Source: Corallococcus macrosporus DSM 14697
GTDB lineage: Bacteria; Myxococcota; Myxococcia; Myxococcales; Myxococcaceae
Assembly: GCF_002305895.1 (NCBI RefSeq)
Contig: NZ_CP022203.1
Location: forward strand, 598,501 to 662,500
Direction: 5' to 3'
Length of the DNA stretch: 64,000 nucleotides
Shown piece after piece: positions 1 to 9,014 of this stretch (positions within the stretch are counted from its first letter, which is position 1; each line of letters opens with the position of its first letter). Under the pieces are notes generated by a model that was not told the origin of the DNA, searched no databases, and saw only the letters and a program-made list of their open reading frames with translations. The position numbers and the translations under genes are program-made.

Positions 1-437
1 GCAAGGAAGAGAACTCAGTCGATCACGCCCTCGCGACGTTGCTTGCCAACGGGGAGGTCAAGAAGACACCGTTTCGCCGCAAGAGGTACTGGCGCGCGAA
101 AAACGAGGACATGGACATGAAGGTGGAACTGTTCGAGGGCCCCGGGAAGGCGGCGGTCGTCATCCACCTGAAGAACACCGACTACGGCCAGCCATGGGCA
201 TTTGATGGCGCCTACCTGACTCGCGATTTCACCAGCTACACGGCTCGCCCCTTTGCGCTTCGCATGGACCGAGGCGAGATCGCGCACGGTCAGTCGGGAA
301 AGATCGCGGTTGTGGCTGACAAGAGCGCCTTCGAGACAGGGGGTGGACAGCTCGCTGATCTCTTCCTACAGATCTTCCGGGGGGATGGGCTCCTACAGGT
401 CGCGGTGGCGATGGATCACACCCTCGTTCGGCAGTAG
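1..437 (+). CDS. DUF2381-family protein, 3' end (5' truncated by the window edge)
   Basis: The frame is open from base 3 with no stop, so the true start lies before the window; only about 145 C-terminal residues are visible. The pattern (a charged KRYWR stretch, then 'VVIHLKNTD..QPW.....YLTRDF', then 'ALRMDRGEIAHGQSGKIAVVADKSAF') fits the C-terminal half of the Myxococcus paralogous family DUF2381/TIGR02268. Its members are typically exported and often sit beside Ser/Thr kinase genes; their function is unknown. The stop is followed after two bases by the start of the next lipoprotein gene, so the two are very probably co-transcribed. Family assignment is from memory of the motif pattern, not from a search. 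Confidence 0.7.
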   Translation, partial: KEENSVDHALATLLANGEVKKTPFRRKRYWRAKNEDMDMKVELFEGPGKAAVVIHLKNTDYGQPWAFDGAYLTRDFTSYTARPFALRMDRGEIAHGQSGKIAVVADKSAFETGGGQLADLFLQIFRGDGLLQVAVAMDHTLVRQ

Positions 438-439
438 AA

Positions 440-940
440 GTGCCGTTCATGCACACGATCAAAGCGCTGCTGCTCGGCTCCATCGTCCTGCTCACCACGT
501 CTTCCGGCTGCGCTACAACCGGCGGCGTGGCACTCCGTCCGGACGGCACGCCGGGGCCGCAGGAGTGCTCGGCGAAGGCGCTCGAAGTCATGCGGTATTT
601 GAAGCTGCATGTTGGCGATTCCGCGTGGGTGGACCTTGATGCGAACCAACTCGACGCAAGGCGCATCACGCTCTACGACGGACCTATCGAGAGCATCCTG
701 GACGAGGAGTTTGGGACGCTCGAGTCGACGACCCGCTTGTACGGACAGGTCTGGACGAGCGGCCCACAGGTCGTCATTCGGTGGTACGAGGCCCACCCGC
801 CGGACAGCGAGAAGGTTCCCCTCTGCGCGGTAGCCCGGCTCAGCCGTGACCAGATGCGGAAGCTGCCCGAGTCGAAGCCCGGGATGGCCATTCTCGAAGG
901 CTCCAAGGCAGCAGCCTACATTGTCGATGCGTTCCGTTGA
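440..940 (+). CDS. small lipoprotein downstream of the DUF2381 gene
   Basis: A 166-residue protein from GTG at 440; an in-frame ATG at 449 (MHTIKALLLGSIV) would give a more ordinary signal peptide and is a plausible alternative start. A hydrophobic segment is followed by TSSGC, a lipobox-like sequence, so it is probably a lipid-anchored envelope protein. The mature part has no motif I recognise; it is mixed alpha/beta in character with two further Cys. It begins two bases after the stop of the preceding gene, which implies translational coupling and a shared role with the DUF2381 protein. Function unknown. Confidence 0.75.
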   Translation: MPFMHTIKALLLGSIVLLTTSSGCATTGGVALRPDGTPGPQECSAKALEVMRYLKLHVGDSAWVDLDANQLDARRITLYDGPIESILDEEFGTLESTTRLYGQVWTSGPQVVIRWYEAHPPDSEKVPLCAVARLSRDQMRKLPESKPGMAILEGSKAAAYIVDAFR

Positions 941-1199
941 CGCGCTCGGTTGGCTGGCCGCGCCCTTCGCGGCTGCTACTGCCTGAGCTGCTTCGTGCAC
1001 GGTGGGCATGACCGGGGCGCGTGCGTTGCGGCTTGAGCGGCACCCCTTTCGGTCGTGTCCCTATAAGTGTGTAGATGGCGAGGAGGAACGACCGGGAAAG
1101 AGGGAAGCCTCCTCGGTGAAACCAACCGAGATGGTCTCCCCCTGGCAGGGGAGCCGAGGACTTCCCTGTCGTGGACGATACCGAGTTCGAATCCCCCGT
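941..1199. other. intergenic stretch without a recognisable gene
   Basis: This piece between the lipoprotein gene and the COQ4-like remnant has several overlapping open frames but none with a start, ribosome-binding site and sensible composition together. I see no RNA gene or terminator in it. It probably includes decayed sequence continuous with the neighbouring pseudogene. Confidence 0.5.
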
Positions 1200-1556
1200 G
1201 CACGAGCGCGCCACGCGCCCCATGGCGGCACAGCCGCGTGGAAGTCGCCGCAGCCCGCGCCGATCTCCCACGCGGAGACCTCGAATTCCCCCGTGAGGTC
1301 GGTGCGATAGCCGGTGAGGACGTGGTGCAGCTCGTGGAAGCGCGCCGCGCGCTTGCGAGCCTCGGTGTTGGGGAGCGGGAAGGGGAGGGGGCCGAGCTTG
1401 AAGTCGACAGCCGCTCTCGTCGAAGTAGCGTCGCAGCGCCGTGGCCATGGTCTCCATCGCGTGGACTCCCTCGCAGCGGGCGCAGCTGCCCCGCGGGTTC
1501 GCAAGGAGTCTGACGCGGAGACCTCCGTGCCGCACGTCGCGTCCGAGGAGAGGCAT
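1200..1556 (-). pseudogene. frameshifted, truncated COQ4-like gene remnant
   Basis: On the minus strand, one frame from ATG 1556 reads MPLLGRDVRHGG... through ALRRYFDESGC; near 1409 the sense continues in another frame as VDFKLGPLPFPLPNTEARKR and then FHELHHVLTGYRTDLTGEF. The H-E-L-H-H-V-L-T-G-Y...G-E signature is that of the COQ4 family (ubiquinone-biosynthesis-associated, zinc-binding). A single-base change near 1409 splits the gene, and similarity fades after WEIGAGCGDFHA near 1270-1240, so the C-terminal half is missing. The split points to an inactive gene rather than an alternative product. A sequencing error could explain the frameshift but not the missing end. Confidence 0.55.
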
Positions 1557-1684
1557 CAGGCCCGGCGATGGCCGCGGGGCCGGCGCTCATGCTCCGGCCC
1601 GCGGGTGTGCCTGGGCTTCAGGCGGGACGCCGTGTGTACGACCGCGTGAACGGCGGCACCGGGTGCGAGCTCCCAGCTCGGAAC

Positions 1685-1727
1685 AGCAAGGCCGGCCATG
1701 GGGACGTACCCCACGACCGGCCTTGCT
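1685..1727 (-). terminator. hairpin terminator after the three-repeat lipoprotein gene
   Basis: A perfect 11-bp inverted repeat, AGCAAGGCCGG at 1685-1695 and CCGGCCTTGCT at 1717-1727, with a second small GGGG/CCCC stem inside the loop. It begins about 20 bases beyond the stop of the leftward gene ending at 1749. The following T-run is weak (TGTTCC in the transcript direction), so efficiency is uncertain. Confidence 0.65.
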
Positions 1728-1748
1728 CCTCGGCGGGTCGACGCGGTC

Positions 1749-4664
1749 CTACAGCAGGGGCACGCGCTTGAGCCTGAAGGGCGAGGGGCTCTCGCTCATT
1801 GTGAAGTAGCTCGCGCCGTTGGCCTCGTACTCGAGCGCCTCACCCTGGCCCTCGGTGGTGTCGGTCAGCGTGACGGGCGTCGCGAAGACGGCCGACTCGA
1901 AGCCAAGTCCCGGCGTCGCACGGAACTCGTAGACAGTGCGGTAGGTGCGAAGGAGGAAGCGATCCGCGCATGGGTGGATCGCCGCCGCGGTCGCGGCCGA
2001 GAAGTTGGCGTCTCCGTTCAGCGGCAGTTGGATCGTGTGGACGTGGATCAGCGTGGCCTGCACGCCCGGCGTCAGCGGCTGGGGGAACTTGTACACGCCG
2101 CTCTGCCCCGTGCCCCCGTTCTTGGTGACGACGTAGATGTCCCCGGTGGTGGGGTGCACCATCAGCGACTCCGCGTCCTTCGCGCCGTCCGGATAGACGA
2201 ACGGGAAGGCCTCGGCGACGAGCCCCCCCGAGGTCTGGCCGTTGGCGAGCTCCGGCTCGGGCACGCGGTAGACCGTGAACGACGTGGGGCTGCCACCCGG
2301 AGGGAAGTTGGCGCTCCACTTCCCGATGTCACCGATGAAGATGCACGAGCCGCTCGGGCAGGGCCCGGTCGCGAGGTCCTCCCAGTCGGCCGGCGTCACG
2401 TTGGTCACGTTGAACGTGCCGAGCGTGCTCGCGTTGAGCGTGTCGATGGCGACGATGGCGGTGGTGTCCTCGTTGTGCACGTAGAGCGCGTTGCCGACCA
2501 CGCGGCTCGCGGCCAGGCCCGAGGGCTCCACGATCTCCGGCGCGGTCACGGTGCCCTGGAGCGTGAAGGTGCTCGCGTACGTGTCGCCGGCCATGCAGGT
2601 GGGGGCGTTGGCGGCGCGCAGGACGATGACGTGCGCGGTGTTGGTCTGCACGAACGCGGAGCTGCCGGAGAGGCCCGTCTGGAGGCCCGGCGCGGTGAGC
2701 GCCCGGTAGGCCGCATTGAAGAGCAGTCCGTTGGTGTGACCCAGGCACGCGTCGAAGGCCTCGGTGAAGCCGAGCGCCGGCTCGATGCCAGTGGCAGGGC
2801 AGGTGGCGTCCGGCCAGACCTGTGAGCCGTACCAGACGGCGAGGCCACCCGCGCTGCCGGTCACCACGTCGGGCACGGTGAACGACGCGGAGTCGCCGTT
2901 CTTCTGGCCTGCGTGCACGTCGATTGGCTGGACCGGATCGACGCCGCTGAAGGCCTCCACGCTCCCCGCCATGTGGGTGGTCGCGTCCAGTTCGAACGCG
3001 TAGCTCGCAGGCTCGGAGGCGCCCGCGACGCGGTAGAAGATCCAGGTGCGGATGGCCCAGGCGCTCTGCTCCGAGCGCAGGAACGTCCAGCCGGCGGGCG
3101 GCGTGACGGTCGCGGAGATGTTGTTGCGCACGGTCACCCGCGCGATGAGCGCGTCGTTGGCCTCGGTCCCCGAGGGCTTGGGGATCGACAGCGAAGCGAT
3201 TGACAGGCCGCTGTGGTGCGAGCTCCCACGCAACGCGACCCCCGAGGACGGCGCGGCCTCGGCGCGGCGAAGGGCGACGACCTGCGCGACGTTGGTCTCG
3301 GCGAACGTCGAGCTCCCGTTGAACGGTCCCTGGAGGCCAGCACCGGCGAGGGGCATGAAGGCGGCGTTGAAGACGAGGCCCTGGGACGAGGACACCAGGC
3401 AGGTGTCGTAGGTCTCGGCGAAGCCCGCGGGGGGCTCGATCGCCGGGGTCGGACACGCGGCGCCGGTCCACGCCTGCGCGCCGAACCAGACGGCGGCCCC
3501 GCCCGCGGTCGAGGTGCTCAGCTGCGGCGTCGTGAAGGCCGTCGAGCCGCTGTTGCTCTTGCCGGCGTGCGTGTCGATCGGGTTGGCCGGATCGACGCCG
3601 GCATACGCCACGAGGTTGCCGACGAGGTAGCTCGCGATGGAGCTCTGGAAGGTGTGGCTCGCGGGCTCGCTGGCGGTGGCGACGCGGACGAACACCCAGC
3701 CGCGGATGCTCCAGGTGCTCATGTCGGTGCGCACCAGCGTCCAACCTGTAGGCGGGGTGAGCTCGGCGCCGATCTGGTTCCGGTTCGCGAGGTGCGCCAG
3801 CAGCACGTTACCGGCGGCGACGCCCGGAGGGGTCGAGAGGGTCAGGCTGGTGACCGTCTTGCCGCTCGCGTGCGTGGCGCCGACGAGGGAGATCTCCCCG
3901 GTGGCCGGCGGCTGGAGGGGACGCAGCACCACCGCGTGCGTGATGTTGGTGTTGGGGAGCGTGGAGCTGCCGGTGAAGGCGGGCTGGGCACCTGCGGCCC
4001 CGAGCTCCGAGGTGGCGGCGCTGTGCAGCACGCCGCGCGACGGCGAGACGAGGCAGGTGTCGAGCTGCTCGGTGAAGCCCGTGGGCGGGGTGTGGACCGC
4101 GGGGCACGCGGCGCCTCCCCAGACCTGGGCGGAGAACCACACGGCGAGGCCGTTCGCGGACGACGTGGTGGCGACGGGCAGCGCGAGGCTCGCGCTGTTG
4201 CCATTCTTCTGGCCCACGTGCACGTCGATCGGCTGGAGCGGATCCGCGCCCGACACCGCGACCAGGGTGGCCGCCATGGAGCTGGCGAGGTCGAGGGTGA
4301 AGGTGTGACTGCTCGGCTCGGCCGCGGTGGCCACGCGGAGGAAGAGCCAGGACTTGATGGCCGAGGCGCTCTGCTCGGAGCGCAGCAGCGTCCAGCCAGC
4401 GGGTGGGGTGGCGACGGCGGCGACGGCCTCGCGATTGCTCAGCTGCATCACCAGCACATCTCCGGCGGCCGTACCGACGGGGGTGGGGATGGAGAGGGCG
4501 GTGATGGCCAGGCCGCTCGCGCTGGTGGTTCCTCGCACGGAGAGCGTGGAGAGGCCCTGGGCCGTCGTCGCATCCTGTACGTCGTCGGGCTGCGCGAGCT
4601 CAGGCGTTCCACAGGCGGCCATCAGGAGGGCGGCCGCAATCCACAGACTTCGGAATGGGGTCAT
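1749..4664 (-). CDS. large lipoprotein with three ~215-residue repeats and a C-terminal propeller-like domain
   Basis: 971 residues from ATG 4664; an upstream in-frame start at 4745 would put 27 non-signal residues before the leader and is less likely. MTPFRSLWIAAALLMAAC is a lipoprotein signal with Cys18. Then come three tandem copies of one domain, roughly nt 4560-3900, 3895-3250 and 3245-2600. Each carries 'TPP(A/T)GWTL(V/L)R', 'SEPASxxF', 'PID(V/T)HAG', 'G(L/G)AVWF' and a paired 'ACP....FTE..DTCL' with two Cys. The last ~270 residues (LDTLNAST..., DWEDLATGPCPSGSCIFIGDIG, GDIYVVTKN) resemble a beta-propeller. Likely a cell-surface adhesin or scaffold; no catalytic residues identified. Confidence 0.85.
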   Translation of the reverse strand: MTPFRSLWIAAALLMAACGTPELAQPDDVQDATTAQGLSTLSVRGTTSASGLAITALSIPTPVGTAAGDVLVMQLSNREAVAAVATPPAGWTLLRSEQSASAIKSWLFLRVATAAEPSSHTFTLDLASSMAATLVAVSGADPLQPIDVHVGQKNGNSASLALPVATTSSANGLAVWFSAQVWGGAACPAVHTPPTGFTEQLDTCLVSPSRGVLHSAATSELGAAGAQPAFTGSSTLPNTNITHAVVLRPLQPPATGEISLVGATHASGKTVTSLTLSTPPGVAAGNVLLAHLANRNQIGAELTPPTGWTLVRTDMSTWSIRGWVFVRVATASEPASHTFQSSIASYLVGNLVAYAGVDPANPIDTHAGKSNSGSTAFTTPQLSTSTAGGAAVWFGAQAWTGAACPTPAIEPPAGFAETYDTCLVSSSQGLVFNAAFMPLAGAGLQGPFNGSSTFAETNVAQVVALRRAEAAPSSGVALRGSSHHSGLSIASLSIPKPSGTEANDALIARVTVRNNISATVTPPAGWTFLRSEQSAWAIRTWIFYRVAGASEPASYAFELDATTHMAGSVEAFSGVDPVQPIDVHAGQKNGDSASFTVPDVVTGSAGGLAVWYGSQVWPDATCPATGIEPALGFTEAFDACLGHTNGLLFNAAYRALTAPGLQTGLSGSSAFVQTNTAHVIVLRAANAPTCMAGDTYASTFTLQGTVTAPEIVEPSGLAASRVVGNALYVHNEDTTAIVAIDTLNASTLGTFNVTNVTPADWEDLATGPCPSGSCIFIGDIGKWSANFPPGGSPTSFTVYRVPEPELANGQTSGGLVAEAFPFVYPDGAKDAESLMVHPTTGDIYVVTKNGGTGQSGVYKFPQPLTPGVQATLIHVHTIQLPLNGDANFSAATAAAIHPCADRFLLRTYRTVYEFRATPGLGFESAVFATPVTLTDTTEGQGEALEYEANGASYFTMSESPSPFRLKRVPLL

Positions 4665-4965
4665 GGGGTTTCGCTTGGGTGTCGACTCACCGGACTGGAG
4701 GTCCGGGAATCGGCCATGTGAAGGACCCCGAAGTGAGAAGCGCAATCGGCTGTCATGACACGGGAAAGCTGCCGTGAAGCGGTCGGGATTGTCGGGTGGG
4801 ATCGAAAGAAGGTGGCAGCCCTGTCCATGCCGTCAGGCGGAGTCCTTGGAGAACGCGAAGCCCGAAGACATCCGCGCACGGCGCGAGGGCCGAAGGGCGG
4901 TCGGCACCCCGAGGGGTGGGCATCCAGGCAAGCCTCGTGAGCGTGGCTGTGACCGGCTCGTGACG
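4665..4965. other. intergenic gap of about 300 bases
   Basis: Upstream of the large lipoprotein (leftward) and downstream of the GNAT gene (also leftward). The short open frames here lack ribosome-binding sites and have shadow-like composition. It presumably carries the lipoprotein promoter, but I cannot point to a convincing -35/-10 pair. Confidence 0.5.
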
Positions 4966-5409
4966 TCAGCCGAGTGTCTTGCGCATGTCGCGGTGGGGGA
5001 TGCCCACCTCGGTGTAGGGGTCGCCGAAGACGGCGTAGCCCAGCCGCTCATAGAAGGGGACGGCCGGGGCGCGCGCGTGAAGGTGGACGTGGGTGAGGCC
5101 ACGCCGCGCCAGCTCCACTTCCAGCGTCCGCACCAGCCGGGCGCCCAGCCCCTGCCCCTGGAGGTGAGGGGCCACGGCCATCTGGAACAGCCGTCCGCCG
5201 TGGGCATCCTCGGGGTTGAAGAGGACGCAGCCGAGCACCACCTCCTCGTGGTGCGCCACCAGGTGCAGGCTGTCCGCCTCGAAGGGGAAGGCCACGTCGT
5301 CACGCGTGTGGCCCAGCGGCTCGCGCAGCACGCGGAAGCGCAGCTCCAGCTCGCCCGCGTACAGCGGATGCCCGGGTTGGATGAAGGTGAAGGTGGCGCC
5401 GGTCTTCAC
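4966..5409 (-). CDS. GNAT-family N-acetyltransferase
   Basis: 147 residues from GTG 5409. Predicted to transfer acetyl from acetyl-CoA to an amine of unknown identity. The order is typical of GNAT: 'AGELELRFRVLREPLG' (motif C/D region), 'LFQMAVAPHLQGQGLGARLV' with the Q/R-x-x-G-x-G/A acetyl-CoA loop, then 'PFYERLGYAVFGDPY' (motif B). The start is chosen because it lies one base after the stop of the TonB-receptor gene upstream, so translation is probably coupled, and because family members begin shortly before the ELRFRVLREPLG stretch. The longer open frame reaching 5670 overlaps the receptor's coding sequence and is a shadow. Substrate not predictable. Confidence 0.85.
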   Translation of the reverse strand: MKTGATFTFIQPGHPLYAGELELRFRVLREPLGHTRDDVAFPFEADSLHLVAHHEEVVLGCVLFNPEDAHGGRLFQMAVAPHLQGQGLGARLVRTLEVELARRGLTHVHLHARAPAVPFYERLGYAVFGDPYTEVGIPHRDMRKTLG

Positions 5410-5410
5410 G

Positions 5411-8245
5411 TCAGAAGGTCCCCGTGAGCTGGAGCGTGAAGGTGCGGCCGTACTGCGGCACGGGGGCGATGGAGTTCTCGTCCGACACCGGCAGCGAGTA
5501 GCGGGCGTCCAGCAGGTTGTGCACGCCGGCGAAGTAGCGCAGCGGCCCGTAGTCGCCCGACAGGCCGAAGCCCACCAGCAGCGCCTCGCCGCTGTCCGCG
5601 CCGCCCGGGCCGGTGGGACGGGCGCTCTGGTAGATGGCCTGGGTGGCCACGCGCATGTCTCCGGCGCCAATGGGCAGCATCATCCGGCCGGCCACCAGGT
5701 GCGCGGGCGCCGCGGTGGCGACCTCCTCCGAGGCGTTGCTCAGCGTCACATAGGAGTAGCTCACGTCCACCAGCAGCCAGCGCCCCGGCTGCCAGTGTAC
5801 GCCGGCCTCGGCGCCCCAGGCCAGCGTGGTGCCGTCGGTGTTCATGAAGCGCAGACAGGCGGCGCTGCCGCAGTCGCCCGAGGGCCTGTCCTCGGCGGTG
5901 AGCTGCACCAGGCTGGAGATGCGGTTGTGGTAGCCGGCGACGGTGAGGCGCAGCTCGTCCGTCAGGTCGTGCGAGTGCTCCAGCTCGAAGGTGGTGATGG
6001 TCTCCGGCCGCAGGTCCATCGCCGCGCCCTGGGAGATGCCGTCCGCGTAGTAGAGCTCGTAGACGTTGGGGGCGCGGAAGGCGTTACCGGCCACCAGCTT
6101 GGTGAGGCCCTGCTCGTAGGGCCTCGCGATGAAGGCCAGCCGCGGGGTGATGGGCGTGCTGTCCAGGTCCACGTACTTGTCCAGGCGCAGGCCCGCGGAC
6201 ACGCTCAGCCTGGGGTGGAGCTTCCACTCGTCGAGCACATACGCGGACAGGAGCGTGCGCGCCTGCGTCTCCAGCGGCTGGTCGCCCGCGTCCTGTCGCA
6301 CGCGGAGCTGGGCCTGGCCTTCCACGCCGAGCGTCAAGACGTTGCCCTGGAACAGGCCGATGCGCGCGCGGGCCTCGCCGGTGAGCCAGTCCGCCGAGCC
6401 GCCCTCGGTCCGGGGGCCGCCGTCCTCCTCGGGGTAGACGTAGGTGCCCTCGTAGCGGCTGGCGTCGAACGCGCCGCGCACCGACAGGCTGAAGCGCTCG
6501 GTGAACTGGCGCTCGTAGCGGGCCTCGGCGAAGGCGCGCAGGTCCTCCACGATGTTGCCCTCGGTGCCCGGCACGGTGCCATAGGGCGCGGTGGGCAGCT
6601 CCTTGGTGCGCACGTTGAACTGGGCCTGGAAGGACAGGTCGCCCACGCGGGCCCGGAGCGAGCCGCCGGCGGCGCGCTCCGCGTCCAGCCCGGTGATGAG
6701 GGGCCCATTGGCGCCAAGCTGGGTGGTGTCCGCGCCCGTGGCCGTCACGGCGGCGGCGCTCACCAGCACGGAGCGGTTGCCCTCCTCCCACGACGCGGTG
6801 GCGTGGCCCCGCGTGGTGCCGAGCGCGCCCACCGCGCCCGTCACTTCCAGGTGCTTGTCCGCGCCCAGCGACTCGCGGGGGACCACGTTGATGACGGCGA
6901 AGAAGGCGCCGGTGCCGTACAGGGCGCTGCCCGGGCCGCGCACCACCTCGATGCGCTCCACTTCCTGGATGTCCACGCTGAGGTCGCGGGCGGCGAAGCC
7001 CTGGCCGGCCCAGACGTCGTTCATGGAGTGGCCATCCCAGAGGATGAGGATGCGCGTGTTGAGGTCGCCCGGCGGAGAGAAGCCGCGCACGCCCATGTAC
7101 GTATAGGTCCGGTCGTCGGTGAGGTAGAAGCCGCGCACGCCTGCCACGGCCTCGGCGACGGTGCGCCAGCCGAAGGCGCGCAGCTCCTCCTGCGAGAGCA
7201 CCGTGGTGGAGGCGGGCGCTTCGTCCACGGCGACCAGGCTCTTGGAGGCCGCGCGCACCGGCGGCGGCGCGTAGCGCAGCTCGGCGTGGACCTTCACTTC
7301 CTCGTCGGCCACGACCTTGACCGTCTGGCGGAGCGGGCGCACCTCGCGGCTCTCCACCTCCAGCGTGTGCTCGCCTTCGGGGAGGGTGACGACGGTGGGC
7401 GTGAAGCCGGCGGGCTTGCCGTCCACGCGCACCGTGGCGCCGTCGCGGTTGGCGGTGACCACGAGCCGTCCGGAGGGCCGGTCCTGGGGACGCAGCGCCA
7501 CGGCGACGGGCACGTTGCCATCGGCCGGGACGTCCACCACGTACTGTCCGGGCGCGTAGCCGGCGGCGCGCACGTACAGCACGCGCTGGCCGGGGGGCAG
7601 CCGCACGCGGCCGGGCACCCGGGCCAGGACGTTGCCGTTGGGCGCGTCGCGAATCTCGGCGCCCGCCGGCGTGCCCGTCACCTCCACGCCGCCGGTGATG
7701 AGGGACAGGTCGAAGGTCTGCTCCATCTCCCGGCCGCGCACCAGGGTGAGCGTGGCCTCCGTGGGGCGGTAGCCGTCCTTCTTCACCATGATTTTGTGAC
7801 GGCCGGGTGTCAGCGCGAGCGTCTGCGGCGAGCGGCCCCGGCTGCCCAGGTCCATGCGGTCCACGTAGACGTCGGCGCCCCTGGGGGTGGTGGTGACGCG
7901 CACCAGCGCGACCTTGGGGCGGAGCCGGTCCACGGAGCGGGAGACCTCGGCGGCGTCCTCCCGGGGCAGGTCCTCGGCGAGCAGGTCGTTGTAGTAGCGG
8001 TACGCCTCGTTGAACTTGCCCAGCGCCTCGAAGCAGCGGGCGATGTTGAAGAGGACGTTGCGGTTGGGCACCAGGCGGTAGCTGGTGAAGTAGGAGCGCA
8101 GCGCCTCGGCGTACTGCCCCTTGGAATAGGCCTCGTTGCCGAGCTCGAACGCGATGTCCGCTTCATCCGCGTTGTTGTCCGCGAGCACGGGCGCGGACAG
8201 GAGGAACAGCGAGAGGACGAACGCGAAAGAGCAGGAGGCACGCAT
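5411..8245 (-). CDS. TonB-dependent outer-membrane receptor with N-terminal TPR and PEGA domains
   Basis: 944 residues from ATG 8245, which opens a clean signal peptide (MRASCSFAFVLSLFLLSAPVLA); the upstream ATG at 8287 would spoil it. Residues ~25-110 look like tetratricopeptide helices (AFELGNEAYSKGQYAEALRSY). Residues ~115-330 hold PEGA-type beta repeats ('TPRGADVYVD', 'PGRHKIMVKKDGY', 'DGATVRVDGKPAG', 'LPEGEHTLEV'). Residues ~340-460 form the TonB plug ('TTVLSQEELRAFGWRTVAEAV', 'VERIEVVRGPGSALYGTGAFFAVINVV'). The rest is a 22-strand-type barrel ending in Phe, as outer-membrane proteins do. Predicted to import or sense a ligand across the outer membrane. The TPR-PEGA front is an unusual addition that may bind peptidoglycan or partner proteins in the periplasm. 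Confidence 0.9.
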   Translation of the reverse strand: MRASCSFAFVLSLFLLSAPVLADNNADEADIAFELGNEAYSKGQYAEALRSYFTSYRLVPNRNVLFNIARCFEALGKFNEAYRYYNDLLAEDLPREDAAEVSRSVDRLRPKVALVRVTTTPRGADVYVDRMDLGSRGRSPQTLALTPGRHKIMVKKDGYRPTEATLTLVRGREMEQTFDLSLITGGVEVTGTPAGAEIRDAPNGNVLARVPGRVRLPPGQRVLYVRAAGYAPGQYVVDVPADGNVPVAVALRPQDRPSGRLVVTANRDGATVRVDGKPAGFTPTVVTLPEGEHTLEVESREVRPLRQTVKVVADEEVKVHAELRYAPPPVRAASKSLVAVDEAPASTTVLSQEELRAFGWRTVAEAVAGVRGFYLTDDRTYTYMGVRGFSPPGDLNTRILILWDGHSMNDVWAGQGFAARDLSVDIQEVERIEVVRGPGSALYGTGAFFAVINVVPRESLGADKHLEVTGAVGALGTTRGHATASWEEGNRSVLVSAAAVTATGADTTQLGANGPLITGLDAERAAGGSLRARVGDLSFQAQFNVRTKELPTAPYGTVPGTEGNIVEDLRAFAEARYERQFTERFSLSVRGAFDASRYEGTYVYPEEDGGPRTEGGSADWLTGEARARIGLFQGNVLTLGVEGQAQLRVRQDAGDQPLETQARTLLSAYVLDEWKLHPRLSVSAGLRLDKYVDLDSTPITPRLAFIARPYEQGLTKLVAGNAFRAPNVYELYYADGISQGAAMDLRPETITTFELEHSHDLTDELRLTVAGYHNRISSLVQLTAEDRPSGDCGSAACLRFMNTDGTTLAWGAEAGVHWQPGRWLLVDVSYSYVTLSNASEEVATAAPAHLVAGRMMLPIGAGDMRVATQAIYQSARPTGPGGADSGEALLVGFGLSGDYGPLRYFAGVHNLLDARYSLPVSDENSIAPVPQYGRTFTLQLTGTF

Positions 8246-8438
8246 GGGACGCCGGGCATTCTTCCCTCTCCGGGCAGGGAGGTCCATGGGGGCTTGTAGG
8301 TTGGCTGCTGGGTGTCAGACCTGCTAGGTAATGTCGAGCCTGGACATGCAACGTGGGGTGGGGTTCCACTCCAGGGAGGCGGGGGCCATGATTCAGGAGC
8401 AGCCGGTCATCACGGTGAGAGAGGAACGGGACACGGGA

Positions 8439-9014
8439 ATGGGCCACGAGACGAAGCGCCCGGCGACCTACGAGGACCTGATTGCGCTGCCGGAGCATCA
8501 GGTGGGGCAGATCATCGACGGGGAGCTGATTGCCCAGCCGAGACCGGCCAGCCGGCACGCGCGGGCCAGTTCAGCGCTGCTCGCCGGGCTGTTCACTCCC
8601 TTCGACCTGGGGCAGGGCGGCCCTGGAGGCTGGTGGATCCTGGATGAGCCGGAGCTGCACTTCGGCGCGGATGTCCTGGTGCCGGACCTGGCGGGCTGGC
8701 GCCGCGACCGGATGCCGGAAGTCCCGGATGCGCCCTACTTCACGCTGGCTCCGGACTGGGTCTGCGAGGTGCTCTCGCCCTCCACTGCTGCCCTGGACCG
8801 CTCGCGCAAGAAGCGCATCTACGCGCGGGAGGGCGTCGGGCATGTCTGGCTCGTGGACCCCCAGGCGCGGACGCTGGAGGTGTTCCGGCTGAGCGGGGGC
8901 CGGTGGCTGGAACAGGGGACCTGGTCGGAGGACGAGCGCGTCCGCGCCGAGCCCTTTGAAGCCATGGAGCTGGAGCTCGGCGTCTTGTGGCTGCAGGAGG
9001 CGAAGGCGAAGTGA
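8439..9014 (+). CDS. Uma2-family (DUF820) endonuclease-fold protein
   Basis: 191 residues if started at ATG 8439 (MGHETKRPATYEDLIALPEHQ). Starts at 8388 (MIQEQ) or 8331 are possible, but family members usually begin just before the RPATYEDL block. The core 'HARASSALLAGLF', 'FGADVLVPDLAGWRRDRMP', 'PDWVCEVLSPSTAALDRSRKKRIYAREGVGHVWLVDPQARTLEVF' is the Uma2/DUF820 pattern, a PD-(D/E)XK-like fold with Asp, Glu and Lys in place. Biochemical roles in this widespread family are poorly known; many copies occur per genome in myxobacteria and cyanobacteria. It ends 13 bases from the convergent helicase gene and shares a bidirectional hairpin with it. Confidence 0.85.
   Translation: MGHETKRPATYEDLIALPEHQVGQIIDGELIAQPRPASRHARASSALLAGLFTPFDLGQGGPGGWWILDEPELHFGADVLVPDLAGWRRDRMPEVPDAPYFTLAPDWVCEVLSPSTAALDRSRKKRIYAREGVGHVWLVDPQARTLEVFRLSGGRWLEQGTWSEDERVRAEPFEAMELELGVLWLQEAKAK

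Noticed and set aside
1185-1205. tRNA-like GAGTTCGAATCCCCC
   Set aside because: The loop TTCGAAT fits a T-arm, but the flanking five-base stems do not pair and no D-arm or anticodon arm is present.
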